Notes: generated by a model not told the origin, from the letters alone. A stretch of DNA of 64,000 nucleotides from Emmonsiellopsis sp. PD_33 (GCA_032988165.1 JANTQF010000088.1:55737-119736); one strand, 5' to 3'; counted from the stretch's first letter, positions 11,345 through 22,237 are shown. A program made the numbers and translations.

Positions 11345-12631
11345 CTACAAAATACAAATTGCATTTGGTGGGCTGGCAACACCCCCAGGAAAATTCAGGG
11401 GCGCGCTCGTGAAAAGGAAGCTCCATTTACGATGCTTCCTGCACACATCCGCCAGCTCTTCGAGATTGAACATCTCTCCCATCGGAGTCCCAAACAATGC
11501 AATAACGTTGTCGTGGAGGCCTTATTTTCTGTTAGAGCTGAAAACATCGTGAAACATTCTTAAGAGGCAAGATGTACTCACGATATCGCTCATCTTTTGC
11601 CGGCCAAGCTTCGAAGACATTTGCGTCACCGCCAACAGCCGAAAAATGATGGTTCCAAAGCCATTCAACAGACTCTTTCGTTCCTTCCAGACCAGCCCAT
11701 TCCGTTCCATCTACCGTTCCCTGACGCCTCTCTTCCCCTGAAGCTTCGTTGTGCCATTTAACAAAGCCGGATCTTATCAACAAAATATCTCCCTCACGAA
11801 ACTCGACCCCTTGTGCCACCGCAACCATTTCGAGATCCTTTTCTGATATCGCATGGCGTTCGATGGGGGAGTACTCGATCCCTTGCGTGTTTGCCCACGA
11901 CAGGTAGTCTATCAAGACCCCTCGCCCAACAATACCGCCGCGTTTAGTCCATTCTATTGTGAATATTAGACAGCAGATATCTAGATAAATAATACGAAGG
12001 AAACAAATACCCACGATCAATCCCGTTCCGCATATTTCCTTTTTCATCCGTGATTTCCTTCTGCGTGATCCCGTTATAGAATAGTCCAGTGGGTTGATGT
12101 GCCCAATGTCCTATTTCAATTTTTGTTAGCATCTTATATCCCCCGTCTTGGTGATATTTATAGGTTATACTGACGGAACCCATCCCACTGGCTTCCACTC
12201 TGAGTATTCATGCTCACTTCGTCGTCATGTCCCACAAAGTCCGGGAGAGGTATGATCCGGTGTTCGGCTTGCCGACGCCTGGAGTGAGGCGTCTGACAAT
12301 TCTCAAGGGACCAATTGATTGCCACGCTGATACCCAGTTGGATTTCCTGTTTTGCCGACAGGATCACATCGGGCGTTAGGAGGTTCAACGTCCCCAGTTC
12401 GTCACGTTGGATTGCGCCGGTTGTCGGACACACCGTGTCCCAGAGCCCCCACGCGCACCCATGGGGCATACCATCAACTGGAGGAAGGTCAGCATAACAG
12501 GGCAAGGTCTTTTTCTCTCCCGTAGATTTGGTATGGTGTGTTGGTGAATGGTGGTGGCGGGCTAGGATGCCTTGCTGCTTGATGAATCCATTGGCGTTGG
12601 GGGTTAATATCTTTCCTGCTTCCATGGCCAT
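11345..12631 (-). CDS. Cyclase-family (PF04199, kynurenine-formamidase-like) metal-dependent hydrolase
   Basis: Four exons join to 366 residues; introns are 12111-12174, 11954-12014 and 11521-11581. Family landmarks are GTLNLLTPDVI near residue 80, WSLEN, the HDDEVSMNTQSGSQWDG segment followed after splicing by RHWAHQP, RGVLIDYLSWA, EGDILLIRSGF and, near the end, GTPMGEMFNLEELAD with SAPLNFPGGVASPPNAI. These are the features of the cyclase family, which hydrolyses amides, lactones or cyclic intermediates. Fungal members of this long subtype are common but mostly uncharacterised. The start is the ATG at 12631; a second ATG lies two codons further in. It converges on the regulator gene, so the two 3' untranslated regions probably overlap. 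A role in the same pathway as the neighbouring oxidoreductases is inferred from position only. Confidence 0.9.
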
Positions 12632-14209
12632 ATTGGATTATGAAATATGTCTACTACGTTTCTCGCCGACGGGGCATACTCCCCCTCTATATAGTATTAC
12701 ATTTTGCCTCAATTCCTTCCGCCCTAGCCGCCCTAGCAGCTTATGCTCTATTTTTTAGCCGTCAAGGAAACCAATCTGCTCCATACAGCTAAATAAAAAT
12801 CGAATCTACCATTCTAAAATGAGAGCCCGGATGCCCCTTCGTGTCTCACTTGCGGAGACTTTGGTCGAATTAGAATCTGAGTTTTTTTCCCTCCTTCCTT
12901 TCGGCTATGGTTTCTGTTGGAAACCCCCCATAACCGAAACCTAACGGCGTTTTTTATGGTGAGACGTCTAAAACTCGCGTCCTCGCGTTGATGGGTTGAG
13001 TGGGACCGGAAAGTAGTATGACTGACCTTTTTTTTTTTAATATCGATATGGACACGTAGTGATGGAGGGGTATGAGTGGGGGGAGGGGAGAGAGAGTAAT
13101 ATAAATATAGTTACCCTCAGGGGTAAGGTGTAAGCTTGAATATAGCGCCAGATTCACCCAGACAGGGATATATCCCTCTGCCTCTATCTTTAGAGATGTG
13201 AAGTTTTTGATTTTAGATAGCAGGGGGTTTGCTTCAACAACGGAAATAATTATACTAAAAGGAATAAATGATAAATGACATAAAGTTGGTCCGTGGAGCT
13301 TGAGGATTTTAGAAACTATGAGGTTAGTTAAGCTAATTATGCAAACCAAAGCTTATGGCCATAGACTATTCCTGGATAAAAACGTGCTGGGCAGCCATAA
13401 TACTGAGAGGATGAAGGAGATCGACTAAGATTTATGCACCATTATCAACGAATTGATGCACGATTGATGCACATCATGGTGTGTCCCTTTGGGCATCCTG
13501 GTATTCTTCTCGGCGGCACATGGGGGTCAATGCTCCGCTTGTGGCGCCCATGCTCTTGGCCATCTACAGCCGTTTCGTTTTTCCCTGTCAAACTGGAGAT
13601 CAATTTTATTTCATCTTTTATCAGATTCCATTCCGAGGCCAACGCCAGAATACATGAGTCCAAGTTCTATCCTCCGAGGTACGAAGCCTTAGAAAAAAGC
13701 CCTAGACAGAAGCCCTAATCATCTGTTTCCACGAGCCCTAACAGCGCGGACAATCTTGGTAGGGGACTTTGCCCAACATTGGCCCTGTTGCATGTGCATG
13801 CATGCATTAACTACTTAAACAATGCCATTTCGAGGTATCAATAGATGCCACTGGCCGTGATGAGTGGATGAAAATGCTGACTATGCTTCGCTGGTGAAGT
13901 GCCAGACGCGAACATATTCTTTTTTGGTGTCTGCATATATGTCCTACTGGCTGCCATCCCCCTTGGCTTTCTTCAACCCAGACGGGGGAACTGGCGAAAT
14001 ATACCCACCATGCAGTGTCTCATGGCTGGCAAACCCTGCTATCACAAATGCCCCTCATTGAACTACAAAAATGGTATGGATGCAGCTCGGACAACGCCCT
14101 CTATGCAGCTCCTATCAGTGGGATCAGTACTATTATTTGCGTGGAGTCATTGGAATAACCCCGCCTCAGCCCCCCCACCCCCGCAATGGATTTAGAGACG
14201 GAGGGCAGA
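12632..14209. other. Divergent intergenic region, cyclase to GMC oxidoreductase
   Basis: About 1.6 kb separates the divergent starts. No protein of credible quality is encoded. It holds a T run at about 13028-13038, three ATGCAC copies within about 40 bp at 13433-13475, and a C-rich stretch (CCCCCCCACCCCC) near 14170-14182. The region probably holds the promoters of both genes. It is long for this gene block and may carry an unseen noncoding transcript. Confidence 0.45.
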
Positions 14210-14217
14210 TATATAAA
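14210..14217 (+). promoter_or_regulatory. TATA box of the GMC oxidoreductase gene
   Basis: TATATAAA lies about 30 bp after a C-rich promoter stretch and overlaps the furthest upstream in-frame ATG (14217). A TATA element there would place the transcription start downstream of that ATG. This favours the ATG at 14322, which lies in a strong context (GCCATGG). Confidence 0.45.
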
Positions 14218-14321
14218 TGAGACTACGTCTCTATTTTTCGCCCGTGGTGTTTAGTGTTGGACAAATCTACTGCTTCTTGCTTATACTTACCCAAATCACG
14301 AGCAACCAAGACGCAGACGCC

Positions 14322-16183
14322 ATGGTGGTAACCGAAAACGAAGCGACCACCTTTTGCGGTGTTGAGTACGATTATATCATTGTCGGCGGGGGCACAGCAG
14401 GCCTGGTGGTTGCCGCAAGGCTGTCTGAAGATACTTCCCTACAAATCGGCGTGCTGGAGGCTGGGGAACTGCGCCAGAATGACCCCGCCATCAATACCCC
14501 CTTGCTGAGTTTTTCTCTCACGGGCAACCCGACCTACGACTGGATGTTCAAAACCGTGCCTCAGGTTAGTGTTTCGAGGTTCTTTTCGCGCTCCTTTTTG
14601 TCGCTGGCAATTATCACTAAATACCTCCATAGGAGCACGTCGACAACCGCGCCATAGACTGGCCTCGAGGCAAGGTCGTTGGCGGATCGAGCGCAATCAA
14701 CCACCAAGTGTTTGTCCGCGCATCACCGTCTGAATATGACGATTGGGAAGCACTCGGAAATAAGGGATGGAATTGGGAGAACCTATCGGCTTATTTCAAA
14801 AAAGTTGAAAGTTTCACTCCAATTCCTGATGGCCATGCAAGTGCACGGAATGCTTATCAGCTGGCGGACCAAGGCCACGAAGGCCCGCTGAAAACAACCG
14901 TTACAAACGATTTGACGCCTCTCCTAGACGTGTGGAATGCAACCTGGAACAACCTGGGTGTCCCTACCGTGACGGCGGGAGCAGATAATACTGCCGGAAC
15001 ACAATGCACCAAGTCAAGTATAGATCCAACAACTGGCATACGAAGCAGTTCGGCGAGCGCTTACTATGCGCCCAACGCGGCTCGGCCAAACCTCCACCTC
15101 CTATCTGAAACTTTGGTGTCATCTATTTCATTCGCTGAGGCGAAAGATGAACTGGTTGCAACTGGCGTGAAATTTGTGGTCGGGGGCAAGGAGTACATGT
15201 GCACCGCACGTAAGGAAGTCATTCTTGCTTCAGGGGCGGTTCAGTCCCCTGGAATCCTCGAGCGCTCGGGAATTGGCTCAAAGGAGATTCTTACCAAGCA
15301 TGGTATCAAAACGCTTTTTGACAACCAAGGAGTTGGTGAGAACCTCCAGGACCATATTTTTTCAGCCATGGGATACGAGGTGACCGACGAAAAGCATTCA
15401 TTGGATACCGTGATGGCCACACCAGAGCGTGTCGGGGCTGCGATGGCAGAATACCAAGCAACCCAAACAGGACTTTTCGCGAGCGGTACAAATGCCTCCT
15501 CATATATCTCGTATGGCCAAACAGGCCAGGAGACAGGTCCACTGAAGGAAGCAGTTAAAACAGTTCCCGTATCCCCGTCACTTCAAAAACAGTACGGTCT
15601 CCAACTGAAACGACTTGAGGACCTCAATACCCCAGCCCTTCAATTTTCCATCAGTCCTCTTTATATGGAGGTTGTTTTTGCGTCCGCGAAGCCAGAGGGC
15701 GTCAAAGATAGTCTGTCTGTCATTGGTGCAGTTGCGACACCATTCTCTCGTGGATCTATTCACATCAATAGCACCCAGCCCAGCGATAGTCCCATCATCG
15801 ACCCGCGATATCTTCAGCATCCAGCAGACAGTCAGCTCCTTGTGACGATCTCCCGTCAGAACCTCAAGGTTGCCCAAACCGCTCCACTTTCTGACGCTAT
15901 CAGTAAGACCATTCAACCTCCTCAGGCCCTGACGACTGATGAAGAGTATGCTGAGTATTCTCGTCGGACACTCGGAACATATTACCATCCCATTGGTACA
16001 TGTTCGATGTTGCCCAAGGAAGACGGTGGCGTTGTGGATAGCAATCTAGTTGTTTATGGGACTAAGAATGTACGAGTCGTCGATGCCAGCATTATCCCTC
16101 TGCATATTTCGGGCAATATCCAATGGACTGTGTATGCTGTTGCCGAAAGGGCAGCGGATCTGATAAAAAATGGAGCGCAGTAA
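14322..16183 (+). CDS. GMC-family FAD oxidoreductase (glucose/choline/aryl-alcohol type)
   Basis: Two exons with one intron (14565-14632) give 597 residues from the ATG at 14322, or 632 from an in-frame ATG at 14217. The FAD-binding motif VGGGTAGLVVAARLS stands near the N-terminus, with LEAGE after it. GMC signature 1 is WPRGKVVGGSSAINHQVF and signature 2 is GAVQSPGILERSGIG. The catalytic region reads YYHPIGTC, then the C-terminal SGNIQWTVYAVAERAADL, where Asn takes the second catalytic position as in many family members. These enzymes oxidise alcohols or sugars with FAD. The longer start adds a hydrophobic N-terminus that could be a signal peptide, making the protein secreted; the shorter form would be intracellular. 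A TATA box overlapping the upstream ATG makes me prefer the shorter. The substrate is unknown; context suggests a shared pathway with the neighbouring cyclase and transporter. Confidence 0.9.
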
Positions 16184-16494
16184 CTTGCCGGGTAGGCAGA
16201 AATGGCTTTCAATGACGAAGGTTAGGACGATAGGAAGCTATGAGGGGGGGAGTTTTCTATATCAACCGTTGCATGCTGGTGACTGGTAGGGTTCTTTTAG
16301 GGCTATATTTTTAGGCAATCTCATTAACCTCATATTATCATTGAGTTTGCTGGAGGAACCTAATGAGTAATAACTAACTTACTCTTCTATTTCTTGAGGT
16401 TCCATAGCTCCGAGTCACTAGGGTGGTAGGACTCTGGGTGGTCAACTTTCTACTTGAAATTGAGATATATGATAGTTGGTGAATAAATTCAATG
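16184..16494. other. 3' flank of the GMC gene
   Basis: There is no gene here. The sequence is ordinary AT-leaning 3' flank with no strong motif; it ends at a short tandem repeat. Confidence 0.5.
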
Positions 16495-16549
16495 GAGAGA
16501 GAATTCAATCGAGAGAGAATTCAATCGAGAGAGAATTCAATCGAGAGAG
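16495..16549 (+). repeat. 16-bp tandem repeat, three perfect copies plus a partial
   Basis: The unit GAGAGAGAATTCAATC occurs at 16495-16510, 16511-16526 and 16527-16542, then a partial copy. It is followed immediately by CACGTG at 16551-16556, the core of bHLH binding sites. The copies are identical, so the expansion is recent or actively homogenised. Confidence 0.85.
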
Positions 16550-16871
16550 TCACGTGCCCAAATGTCGCTCCCCCTATGAGCTCGTCCTCTCCCCCCAATC
16601 CTCCTCCTCTACTCAACCTCCCCACACCAACAAGGTTCAGTCCATCCCATTATCCGCTCTCCAACCAGCAACCCAAACCAACTCCATCGAAACCAGAGAC
16701 CATATCGCTTCACCACATCAGCCAGCCGGAGCAATAATAATAGCAAAATACCAAGTGCCAGGAAGCAATAATACTATGCCTTCCCATCGTCGCCAGATGA
16801 CGCGATCGTCGGAGTCGGGCGGCTCTGATTTTTAGGAAAGTAATTATAATCATTGTTATCACTACTACTGC

Positions 16872-17697
16872 TGCTTTCTAGCCTGCTAATTCATTTGAAG
16901 CGCCAACTATCGAGGAGTACTTGGCCCCTAAAGACCCCTATCGCACAGTCACGGCACTCCCACCCCCCTTCCAATCAACAAACGACGACAGCCGGGGATC
17001 CTCGCAGATTTGGCTGACAGGCCCGAATCCGAAGTCATTCAGATTGTGTCTTCATTGAGGATCGCCGTCGGGGATGTGTCTGTACCTATGCCACCCAAGA
17101 CACTCTGGCAGGAACAATATTACCCAAAACATACTCTTCATCACGACTCACGATGAAAACCCACTTGACAATGACTGGCGCGCAGCCTCCAGAGCAGTTC
17201 ATTCCCTCTTCATCAGAAATGGGCTATCCAGCATCCACCCAGACTCTGCACTACAATTTGAGATTTGCAACCCATCCCTCTACTATCATGACATTTCGAG
17301 CTGCCTCCCAGATGATCCCGCACTTCTCAACCTCCTTGAGGAGAAAAAGGACGCCATTTTGAATATTGTGGAAACCGAGTTGAGAGACGTGATAATAGCT
17401 GTCTGTTTCCATGGCCGTATTCCTTATTTTAAGTGGATTGTTGACTGTCAAGGAAGGACGTGTGAACCAAAGGCGACTATCATCATCTACTGTCGGTCTG
17501 GCTTTGCTTCTGGCAACTTTGGCTCTGCAGAGGACCGTATAACCCAACTTTTCGAGGGAACAGATTCTGACGTGTATGTCGGATTGTTACCCGGCGAATC
17601 AAATAAAATCAGAGCCAATCTCTACTGGCCAGAAGCCGACAAATATTCTTACTGCACTAGCTGCAGTACTTTCCGGCCACAGCAGGCAGACAACTGA
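16872..17697 (+). pseudogene. Unrecognised protein frame, interrupted once (hypothetical)
   Basis: One frame is open from about 16881 (PANSFEAPTIEEYLAPKD) to the TGA at 17695-17697, with a single internal TGA at 17056-17058. From the ATG at 17074 it gives 207 residues. It includes CLPDDPALLNLLEEKKDAI and VIIAVCFHGRIPYFKWIVD, looks like a folded protein rather than low complexity, and has no domain I can name. The TGA could be a decayed Arg codon (CGA). A competing frame is readable around 17000-17140, so an unrecognised intron or frameshift may sit there. A possible short first coding segment begins at the ATG at 16776 and soon meets a TAG. It lies in a degenerate island with a zinc-finger pseudogene and a duplicated 165-bp unit. 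I treat it as a decaying gene, but an intact 207-residue protein from 17074 remains possible. Confidence 0.45.
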
Positions 17698-17718
17698 ACG
17701 TGGTGTGACAAGAAGGTA

Positions 17719-17883
17719 TATTGGCCCAATTGAGCATAATGTATACAATGATAGGGTCAAGCAGATTGGACATAGGGTAGATAAAATGGCCCCAGCAGTT
17801 GATGCGTCCTTACTTACCCCTTCAGTGATGAAGGATCTCATCATGCCAAATGAACACATATTTGAAAAATAACGGCTTATCAG
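17719..17883 (+). repeat. 165-bp direct repeat, copy A
   Basis: This matches 19741-19905 in the same orientation over its whole length, including the shared core GATAGGGTCAAGCAGATT and the end AATAACGGCTTATCAG (AATAATGGCTTATCAG in copy B). Copy A keeps more C and G. It lies just downstream of the unrecognised 207-residue frame. Confidence 0.8.
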
Positions 17884-18184
17884 ACACATCTGAAAACCGC
17901 CGTCGCGCATGCCGCCACCCTAGAGATGAACCACCAGATACTTGGGTACAATCCCAAGAGCCAACTCCTACCTCTGATAATGGATCAGCCACAACCCCAT
18001 CGGCCTCAGCGGAACTAACTGCCTGGGGATAAGGTCAACAATATGTATTCAAGCTTCCTAGGGATAAAATGGTTGGTAATACCATACTGGTGTCTCTGGG
18101 AGGCGTGTCACCCGGATTAACCACCGATGCAATGGAAGCGAGGCGAAACGGTCTGAGTGAACCTCGACCCGATGTCAGCCCCCA

Positions 18185-19654
18185 CTGAGATGCAGTCCCG
18201 ATTGACCCGCGGCTATTAGCTGAAGATGAGTTAGATGTGATGGAAGGGGAGGCTGACGCTTACCACAATGATGCTGCTGATGATGACGCCATCACAGCAT
18301 TACTGAGATACAGTGTGGACGAATTTATTCGATACTTTTCTCGCATTAACTCGCTCGGAGCCCACTTCGCCAACATTCTACTGAGCCAATAAACAGCAAC
18401 AGCAGCAAGTCCGCGGCATGTGAGTTTTCGTTTGTCTGTGGGAATGGAATGTGCAATGTTTCCCATCCTCGTCCTGATTCTATGAGACGCCATTTGATGT
18501 CGTGCAAGGGCATCCATGACAACAAACACACATCCGCCTACACTGACGACCCTGATAAGTCCATCAGATGCGAGGTTGAGGGATATACATTCACAACAAG
18601 CGCAAAACGCTGGCTTTCTGAGCACACAACGAAGATACACGAGTTCCAACCGAGAGAGTGTGTATCCTGTAATGACACAACCATTTTCCAGACATATGAG
18701 GCACTGCGCAGCCATCAGTGGCATCTACACACTGTCAAATACCCCTGCCCTGTTCAGACTGATAAGATATGTTCAAAAGACCGCTTGTTTCACAAAAGTA
18801 TCCTGAAACAACATCTTCTAGAAACACACATGCTACCATTAACCCGAGTGAACGAGCTTTTGCCACAGGTGCCTAACACCGAACCGGAGTCTGATCAAAC
18901 CAATCATACCTCCCGTAATAGCCATGTTTGTCCTCAAGAAGACTGCCAGAGAAACTTTGATTTACCAAGCCGCCTTCGCATTCACCTCGAAAGTGTCCAT
19001 GGCCTCACCAGTCAAGAAGCTCTTATCCATTACCCTTTAACTGTGAGCGAGGAACAATATAAAACCATCCATACCTCCCGTGATCGCCATCTCTGCGACA
19101 GTTGCGATCCCAATCATCACACAAAAAACACAGGCACCTCCTGAAGCGGACTGTCAGAGGGACTTTGGTTTACCAAACGAGCTTCGCAGTCACCTCGAAC
19201 GTGTCCATGGCATCAGTAGCAAACAAGCTCTCATACATTGCCCCCTAACCGAGGGCGAGGAGAGAAGGAAACGCATCAATAATCGCCATGCCTGTCCTGA
19301 AGAGGACTGTTCCAACGGTTATGCTAACCCGACCACCCTTCGCAGTCACCTCGAACGTGACCATGGCCTCAGTAATGAACAAGTTCTTATACATTATCCC
19401 TTGACTGCGAGCGAGGAGATGTATGCGCTATCACGAGGAGAAAAAACTAGCGCATCTCTTCATATATGCTCAATAGACAACTGCGGCAAAGCTTCCCATA
19501 TCCTAAACTTCTTCGAAATCACCTGGTTTCCGTTCACCTGTGGACCGCTGAAGACGCTCTGTCTCATTACCCATTAACCACTGGGGAGCTCTGGTTTCAG
19601 CCAAAAACACCCGACAAGAAGAGACCTGCCGAGGACCCGCTAGAACGGGAGTAA
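18185..19654 (+). pseudogene. Frameshifted C2H2 zinc-finger repeat protein
   Basis: The plus strand encodes several C2H2-type fingers spread over at least two frames. The main frame runs from about 18390 through the ATG at 18449 to 19144; the next part is in another frame (about 19080-19577), and the end returns to the first (19466-19654, closing DPLERE). Successive fingers follow C-x4-C-x12-H-x4-H, as in CPQEDCQRNF then HLESVH. Each is followed by a spacer like GLSNEQVLIHYPLTASEE, giving a unit of about 55-60 residues repeated at least four times. In the second-frame copy the first Cys of a finger is replaced by Pro (PPEADC). Upstream, at 18195-18393, a separate acidic frame (AEDELDVMEGEAD) ends at TAA. 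The frameshifts and lost Cys indicate a dead gene, although introns could explain part of the frame switching. It may once have bound DNA; no partner is evident. Confidence 0.6.
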
Positions 19655-19740
19655 TAATTCGGATGTTCTGACTGCCTCTATCCTTCTTCTGTTTTCCTAC
19701 CCAACATGATTTGCCCAATTGACTGCCTCTATCCTTCAAT

Positions 19741-19905
19741 ATTAGCTGAATTAAGTATAATATATATAATGATAGGGTCAAGCAGATTAAATATAAGATA
19801 GATAAAAAAGTCTCAGCAGTTAATACATCCTTCCCCCTTTAGTGATGAAAGATCTCATCATGCTAAGTGAACATATACTAGTTTTAAAAAATAATGGCTT
19901 ATCAG
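19741..19905 (+). repeat. 165-bp direct repeat, copy B (transition-decayed)
   Basis: This is the second copy of the unit at 17719-17883. Most differences from copy A are C-to-T or G-to-A (for example TTGGACATAGGG versus TTAAATATAAGA), the direction expected of RIP. A smaller duplication, GACTGCCTCTATCCTTC, stands just upstream at about 19671 and 19721. Confidence 0.8.
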
Positions 19906-20710
19906 TGAGTGGGAGGTCATGCCTGTGGGGGTGGGATCATCGGAGTTTAAAACTCGCCTGGTGACTCTGGCTCCATGGTCTTTATAACTTTAATTCTCCT
20001 GAAGGACGGATTGTCGGGCTTTGCATGAAAATAGGGGCCTTTGAGTTTCGATTATTAACTAACTTTGAGCCGCGGGGATGGGCCCGCCCGCAGGACCCAG
20101 GAGTCCAGGACCCAGGCTGCAGGGCTGGCCGCTGGTTATCAACAAGACAAACCAGAAAACCAGTGTTCTCCTTCACAGTTTGTTTTATGGCCCGTACCGA
20201 GGCTGAGACAGAGGATAACTACTACTACCTATGGAACGTATTTTCAAAACCAACCATTCAACTGCTCGTGATCTGCGAGAATGAAATGCCGAAAGGTTCG
20301 GTCCCTTCAACCTTGTTGCGAGTCTGGAAAAGCTGAACGCGCTTCCAAGGTTGGAAGGATTCATTCTAGGCTTCACTAATAAGATCCCCTGAGCTTGGCA
20401 TGGTCTCGGTTCGATTCGAAGGGAGCTTGTGGAAATGTTTGTCTTACCATTAAAAAGTTAGGCTTTCAGCTTCATTTAATTCGAGGCAGGCGGCGAAAGG
20501 ATCTCTCCCGATCCCTTTTCCTCCACACTGCTCTTTGTTGATATATCAATCCATCACGCTCGTTTTGTGCATCATCTCCACCTTCCTTTTGGTTGACAGT
20601 GTGGGCTATTTCACTTCGAGATTCCGTTTCTATCAACCTCTTTTTTTTGGGCTTGACCGACAGGATACGGCAGCATAACATCTAAGAACCGTTAACTAAA
20701 CAGAACGGTC
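19906..20710. other. Intergenic, 5' side of the GH76 gene
   Basis: No gene is recognised. A short internal duplication around CCAGGACCCAGG lies at 20090-20120. The last 200 bp contain pyrimidine tracts (TTTTCCTCC) as in a promoter/leader. A tRNA-like B-box string at about 20407 was examined and rejected. Confidence 0.45.
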
Positions 20711-22237
20711 ATGAAATCGAAGCAGCTATGGGCCGTGTTGGCCACAGTCATTGGTTTGGGGAACCAAGCCGCGGCTGATTTGGATTTGGACTTAAAATCT
20801 CCAGGTATGTCTCTTTTCACGATCCTCGAGCCAATCCGGCAATTCATGATGAAATAGGACCTGACTTATATTGTTTTGAGCCGAGTAGATTCCATCAAAA
20901 GTGCCGCCGCCGCTGCCGCTCGTGGGGCCATGAAATATTACAATGGCAATGAACCCGGTCAAGCCCCTGGGGTGCTCAACCAGCCCTATTACTGGGGCCA
21001 AGGGGCCATCTTATTCAACGCATTAGTGGACTATTGGCATTATACCGAAGACTCTACGTACAACAAGATTGTCAAGCAAGCGCTCTTACACCAAGTCGGG
21101 CAGGACAATGACTTTATGCCTGCCAACCAGTCGCGGATGGCAGGCAATGACGACCAAGCCTTATGGGGGTTGGCAGCTCTGTCAGCTGCGGAATATTCAT
21201 TTGATTCTCCTGGATCCGATGAGCCGCAGTGGTTGGATTTGGCAAAGGCGGTTTTTGACAACCTGGTGCGGCGTTGGGACGCCAAAACCTGTGATGGAGG
21301 GCTTAGGTGGCAGTTGATGCCTTTTAATAACGGTTATGACTATAAGAGTAGCATGGCGAATGCTGCGTTCATTGATTTGAGCTCAAGGCTGGCGCGATAC
21401 ACGAAGAACGAAACTTACTCGGATTGGGCAGGGAAGGCCTGGGATTGGATGTCTGAAATTGGGTTCATAACAGAAGACTTCAAGGTCTTCGACGGCGCTG
21501 ATGCCAATACTGATTGCGAAAACATCAACAAAGTCCAGTGGTCTCTAGACCCGGGCCTTCTCTTGTCTGGTACCGCCAACCTATATAATTCGGTGAGAGC
21601 TGCGATTTCCTGATCTGGTTGTATATTATTTTCCTCTCACAAGCAGCTAACGCATTATCAGACAGACGGAGACTCAACCTGGAAATCCCGCATCGAAGGA
21701 CTCGTCAAGGGACTCGACGTCTTCTTCAAAGACGACGTCATGATTGAGGTTGCTTGTGAAAAGAATCACAGGTGTAATCTCGACCAGAAAGGATTCAAGG
21801 CAATTCTCTCCCGTGCCCTTGCCACTACCGTACAACTCGCACCATTCACGAAGGATAGCCTTCTCCCGAAGATCCAAGCATCCGCGAAAGCCGCTGCTGA
21901 CGAATGCGACGAAGACGATGAGGTTGCTTCGTGCAGCTTTTATTGGACGGAGGACGATGACGATAATGATGACGATGTGACCCTTGGAGAGAGTATTGCC
22001 GCGCTTCAGATTATCCAGGTGAACCTTCTCGATCAGGTGTCTGCACCCGGCAAGAAAGACTCTCCTGGTGGAGGATCCGACGGAGGAACTGGTGGAAGCG
22101 GGACCCCCACATCCAGCGTGCCACCAAGGGGTTCGCAAACAGGGGCTGCTTCGTCTGTCATGGCCCTAGGCATTCATCAGTGGGCTTCTATCCTGTTGTT
22201 GACTGGTCTGTCTGCCATGATCGGATCGTTAATGTAA
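20711..22237 (+). CDS. GH76 alpha-1,6-mannanase-like protein (Dcw1/Dfg5 type), GPI-anchored
   Basis: Three exons join to 457 residues; introns are 20805-20888 and 21593-21661. A signal peptide (about 22 residues, MKSKQLWAVLATVIGLG) precedes the GH76 domain, which has YYWGQGAILFNALVDYW, the paired acidic residues of AGNDDQALWGLAALSAAE near residue 118, and CDGGLRWQ followed by NGYDYKSSMANAAF. An acidic Asp-rich stretch near residues 375-385 leads to a Gly/Ser/Pro-rich stalk. A final hydrophobic segment (WASILLLTGLSAMIG) suggests a GPI anchor. Family members act at the plasma membrane and cell wall and are thought to process the mannan part of GPI glycans, linking cell-wall proteins to glucan. 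Fungi usually carry several paralogues, so I do not assign DCW1 or DFG5. Confidence 0.93.

Noticed and set aside
16476..16835. 119-codon frame covering the 16-bp tandem repeat
   Set aside because: Its start is made by the repeat itself and the rest is Ser/Pro-rich low complexity with a second overlapping frame.
17719..19905. The 165-bp pair as terminal inverted repeats of a DNA transposon
   Set aside because: The copies are in direct, not inverted, orientation and no target duplication was seen around the pair.
20400..20425. GGTTCGATTC string resembling a tRNA B box
   Set aside because: The flanks do not pair as a T-arm (CTCGG against CGAAG) and no A box or acceptor stem fits upstream.
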